From Brumimicrobium sp051745635 (GTDB taxonomy: Bacteria > Bacteroidota > Bacteroidia > Flavobacteriales_D > Crocinitomicaceae): DNA of 64,000 nt. Under the pieces are notes generated by a model. The model was not told the DNA's origin. It saw only the letters and a list, made by a program, of their open reading frames with translations, and ran no database searches. The stretch covers positions 76,149 through 140,148 of the forward strand of contig JBNJEH010000002.1 of NCBI GenBank assembly GCA_051745635.1, read 5' to 3'. The translations under genes and the position numbers were made by a program. Below, piece after piece: positions 62,037 through 64,000 of this stretch (position 1 is the first letter of the stretch; each line of letters starts with the position of its first letter).

Positions 62037-62457
62037 ACGCCAGCATTTCGAATACGGATAGTTCACCTCAACTCCTTTGGTTTTTCAGGTATTCTAAAAA
62101 TGGGATACCAAGATAGGTCGTAAATTTTAATTTAAAACATTCTTTCTTATTGGATGCTTAGATTTATAAAAGATGTTAGACCTGGAGATGTTAGATGTTA
62201 GATATTCTTAATATCAACTGTCTAACATCTATTGTCTAATTGTCTAACATCTGATTATTTATTGTTTTTCGACTTACATTGGTAATCCTATTCTAAAATA
62301 AGCAATAATTTCAAAATGCTAATCGAATAGCTCGCCGAAGAGCCACAATTCTGCTGTTCTACGGTTCTGCAGTTCCTCAATGCTCCGACTAAACGCACTC
62401 CTGCCACGCTCTGCTACAAGAAACGCGAGTGCTCCGTTTAACAAGTTTCGTACTTTT
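62037..62457 (+). other. Intergenic region between the small protein and the subtilase
   Basis: No gene is visible in the 478 bp between 62036 and 62515. It contains the inverted-repeat block at 62171-62252 and an unstructured GC-richer stretch at about 62330-62440. It ends with the subtilase promoter at 62458-62488. Confidence 0.6.
62171..62252. repeat. Inverted repeat block of AGATGTTAGA units
   Basis: AGATGTTAGA occurs three times (62171, 62186 and 62193, the last two overlapping), and its complement TCTAACATCT twice (62221 and 62243). The arms can form a large hairpin. This kind of intergenic repeat could be a mobile or transcription-end element. Confidence 0.7.
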
Positions 62458-62488
62458 TTGGCAAATCATTAGAAATCAATTAGATTTG
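62458..62488 (+). promoter_or_regulatory. Promoter of the subtilase gene
   Basis: TTG (62458-62460), 20 nt, TAGATTTG (62481-62488) match the Bacteroidota consensus. The predicted start is near 62494, about 20 bp before the ATG. Confidence 0.65.
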
Positions 62489-62514
62489 TTTTGAAAACTT
62501 GATAAATCGACACT

Positions 62515-64000
62515 ATGAAATCAGTCTTCCTAACGATAGTTGCACTAATACTTTCCTTAGCATGCTACACACAACGAGAAATTATCGTGAAATTCAATTA
62601 CGAATTTTTAGATGAACAGTTTATTGATGATAAAAGTAGCCTTACAGCTCAACTGAATGCACTATTTAACGATAAAGCAGAAAGGGAGCTGGATGTTTTA
62701 AAAGCCGAATTCCCTGAATTACTCGACAGTCAGGCTTCAAAAGTTTTCGACTTTCTGAATACTGAGGATTCAATTTCAATTTCCAGGCATGGTTATGAAG
62801 TAACAATACCACCATTTTGGGCGGTTTTTAATGTAGAGGTTCCTGCCAATTTTAAGTCAGAGAAAGTTATTAACTACCTTGATAGCTTTCATCCTTTAGT
62901 TGAGTATGCGCATCCAAATTTTGAGGTTATTCAGCAAAATGTACCTGATGATAGTCTATATTACAGACAGGAAGGGCTTTTCGATCCAGCTGGATTTGCT
63001 GACATCAATGCTGAACAAGCCTGGGAAACAGAAACAGGGGAGAAGTTTATCAAAGTGGGGGTCCACGACAATGGTGTTGATAGTTTACATCCAGACATTG
63101 ACCTTCTTTCAGGGCGTGATTACTATGCTAATCAAGACACTTCTGGAGCACCCGATTGGGGTGTTGAAGACATTGGGCAGCCACACGGAACTCAGGTTGC
63201 TGGAATAATTGGTGCAAAAAGAAATAACGAAATTGGAATCGCGGGTGTTGCAGGAGGTGATGGGAGCGATACCACAGGTTGTTCGATGATTGATTTTAAA
63301 TATCCGTTCTTATCGGCATCAAACGTTTCATATATTCTCGCAAGTGTCGTTGACGCTGCCAGATCACCAGGTACTTATTTTAATTACGGAGCACCCTATT
63401 ACAGTGGTGCAGAAAATGATTATTACTTCAATAACTCCAAAGGATTTGGTATTCATGTAGGCAATCATTCTTACACCATCCGAACGACAACTCCGTTAGC
63501 TGATGAGTCAAAAATCCCAGGTTCTGATAGTTCTTCAGTCGTTGATGTCACCCAATGTGATTTATGTCGTGAAGCATTTTTGTTTTCGCTGCAAAATGGA
63601 GTGATCAATGTTGTTGCTCGAGGGAACAGTGGAATATTGAATAGCACTTACAATCAAGTTACTTCTGTTGATGGTTTTTTTCCACAGAGTTTACCCGAAG
63701 GCTGGATTGTGTCAGTGGGTGCTTCTGGTTATGATGGAAACACTGTTGAATCGGGGTTCAATCAATCGGTTTCAGAAGAAAATGCTGATTTTTACTCGTT
63801 GTATGGAGGTAATATGGATCTTGTTGCTCCAGGTTCTGACTCTATCGTTTATTCTACGCTAACGACAAATATTTCTGGTTTATATAGAAAATTTAATGGA
63901 ACCTCCGCTGCTGCACCGCATGCATCAGGAGTGGCAGCACTCTTATTAAGTCACTACAACCGACCCTGTTATTCCAATCAAAACCTGACCATCGAGGATG
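62515..64000 (+). CDS. Secreted S8 (subtilisin-like) serine protease, C-terminus outside window
   Basis: An open frame of 495 codons starting at the ATG at 62515, with no stop before the window ends. Signal peptide: MKSVFLTIVALILSLACYTQ. After an N-terminal propeptide-like part (about 20-150) comes the catalytic domain: Asp185 in VGVHDNGVDSLHPDI, His224 in QPHGTQVAGII, oxyanion Asn371 in ARGNSGI and Ser464 in NGTSAAAPHASGVAALLL. The Asp motif reads DNG instead of the usual D-[ST]-G. It is probably secreted and may carry a sorting domain beyond the window. Its expression is supported by the promoter 30 bp upstream. Confidence 0.92.
   Translation, partial: MKSVFLTIVALILSLACYTQREIIVKFNYEFLDEQFIDDKSSLTAQLNALFNDKAERELDVLKAEFPELLDSQASKVFDFLNTEDSISISRHGYEVTIPPFWAVFNVEVPANFKSEKVINYLDSFHPLVEYAHPNFEVIQQNVPDDSLYYRQEGLFDPAGFADINAEQAWETETGEKFIKVGVHDNGVDSLHPDIDLLSGRDYYANQDTSGAPDWGVEDIGQPHGTQVAGIIGAKRNNEIGIAGVAGGDGSDTTGCSMIDFKYPFLSASNVSYILASVVDAARSPGTYFNYGAPYYSGAENDYYFNNSKGFGIHVGNHSYTIRTTTPLADESKIPGSDSSSVVDVTQCDLCREAFLFSLQNGVINVVARGNSGILNSTYNQVTSVDGFFPQSLPEGWIVSVGASGYDGNTVESGFNQSVSEENADFYSLYGGNMDLVAPGSDSIVYSTLTTNISGLYRKFNGTSAAAPHASGVAALLLSHYNRPCYSNQNLTIED

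Noticed and set aside
1..64000. CRISPR arrays, insertion sequences, prophage genes
   Set aside because: No regularly spaced long direct repeats, transposase motifs or phage structural genes were found in any region.

Overview
The window looks like a chromosomal segment of a marine-type member of the Bacteroidota, most likely order Flavobacteriales (my guess is a Cryomorphaceae-like lineage). The evidence is a type IX secretion (gliding) C-terminal domain protein paired with a PorP/SprF-like protein, Bacteroidota-restricted families (DUF2851, DUF2480), A-rich leaders without clear Shine-Dalgarno sequences, and many matches to the Bacteroidota promoter (-33 TTG, about 19 nt, -7 TAnnTTTG). No phage, transposase or CRISPR array was seen.

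Layout. (1) 1-10.2 kb, minus strand: rpsU and xerC, then the translation and transcription superoperon tRNA-Thr, Tyr, Gly, Thr, tuf, tRNA-Trp, secE, nusG, rplK, rplA, rplJ, rplL, rpoB and the first codons of rpoC, with several hairpins between genes. (2) 10.2-21.8 kb, minus strand: acyl-CoA dehydrogenase, apt, an anchored helix-hairpin-helix protein, an alanine/sodium symporter with an unusual N-terminal extension, an RmlD-like reductase, a PspC protein, a DUF2851 protein and a giant propeller/PAS/SpoIIE phosphatase sensor. (3) 22.1-28.8 kb: purK, divergent from the operon hpt-adk-obg-PAP2, then an acyltransferase and a GAF histidine-kinase-like protein whose ATP-binding motifs look lost. (4) 28.9-38.7 kb, minus strand: the gliding-CTD repeat protein with its PorP partner, then the operon lytic transglycosylase-uvrA-LOG. 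(5) 38.8-46.6 kb, minus strand: an exopolysaccharide operon (asnB, glycosyltransferase, Wza, Wzc, rfbC, WecA-like). (6) 46.6-49.1 kb: a PBP4-type carboxypeptidase, a small lipoprotein and a DUF2480 protein. (7) 49.2-54.4 kb: an AT-rich accessory island with an XRE regulator, a divergent lipoprotein and four secreted beta-barrel-like proteins. The four form two families arranged A-B-B'-A', and B' carries two frameshifts. (8) 54.5-64 kb: uvrC, a small secreted protein, a CE1-like esterase, a 2-hydroxyacid dehydrogenase, a CNNM/CorC-like protein, aspartate kinase, a small unknown protein, and the N-terminal part of a subtilase that runs off the window.

How the genes work together. The left end is core information processing. 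The middle combines purine salvage and synthesis, envelope lipid and peptidoglycan enzymes, type IX secretion cargo and capsule or EPS export. The island at 49-54 kb is the best candidate for something undescribed: a regulated cassette of duplicated, diverging surface proteins in which one member may be phase-variable or decaying.
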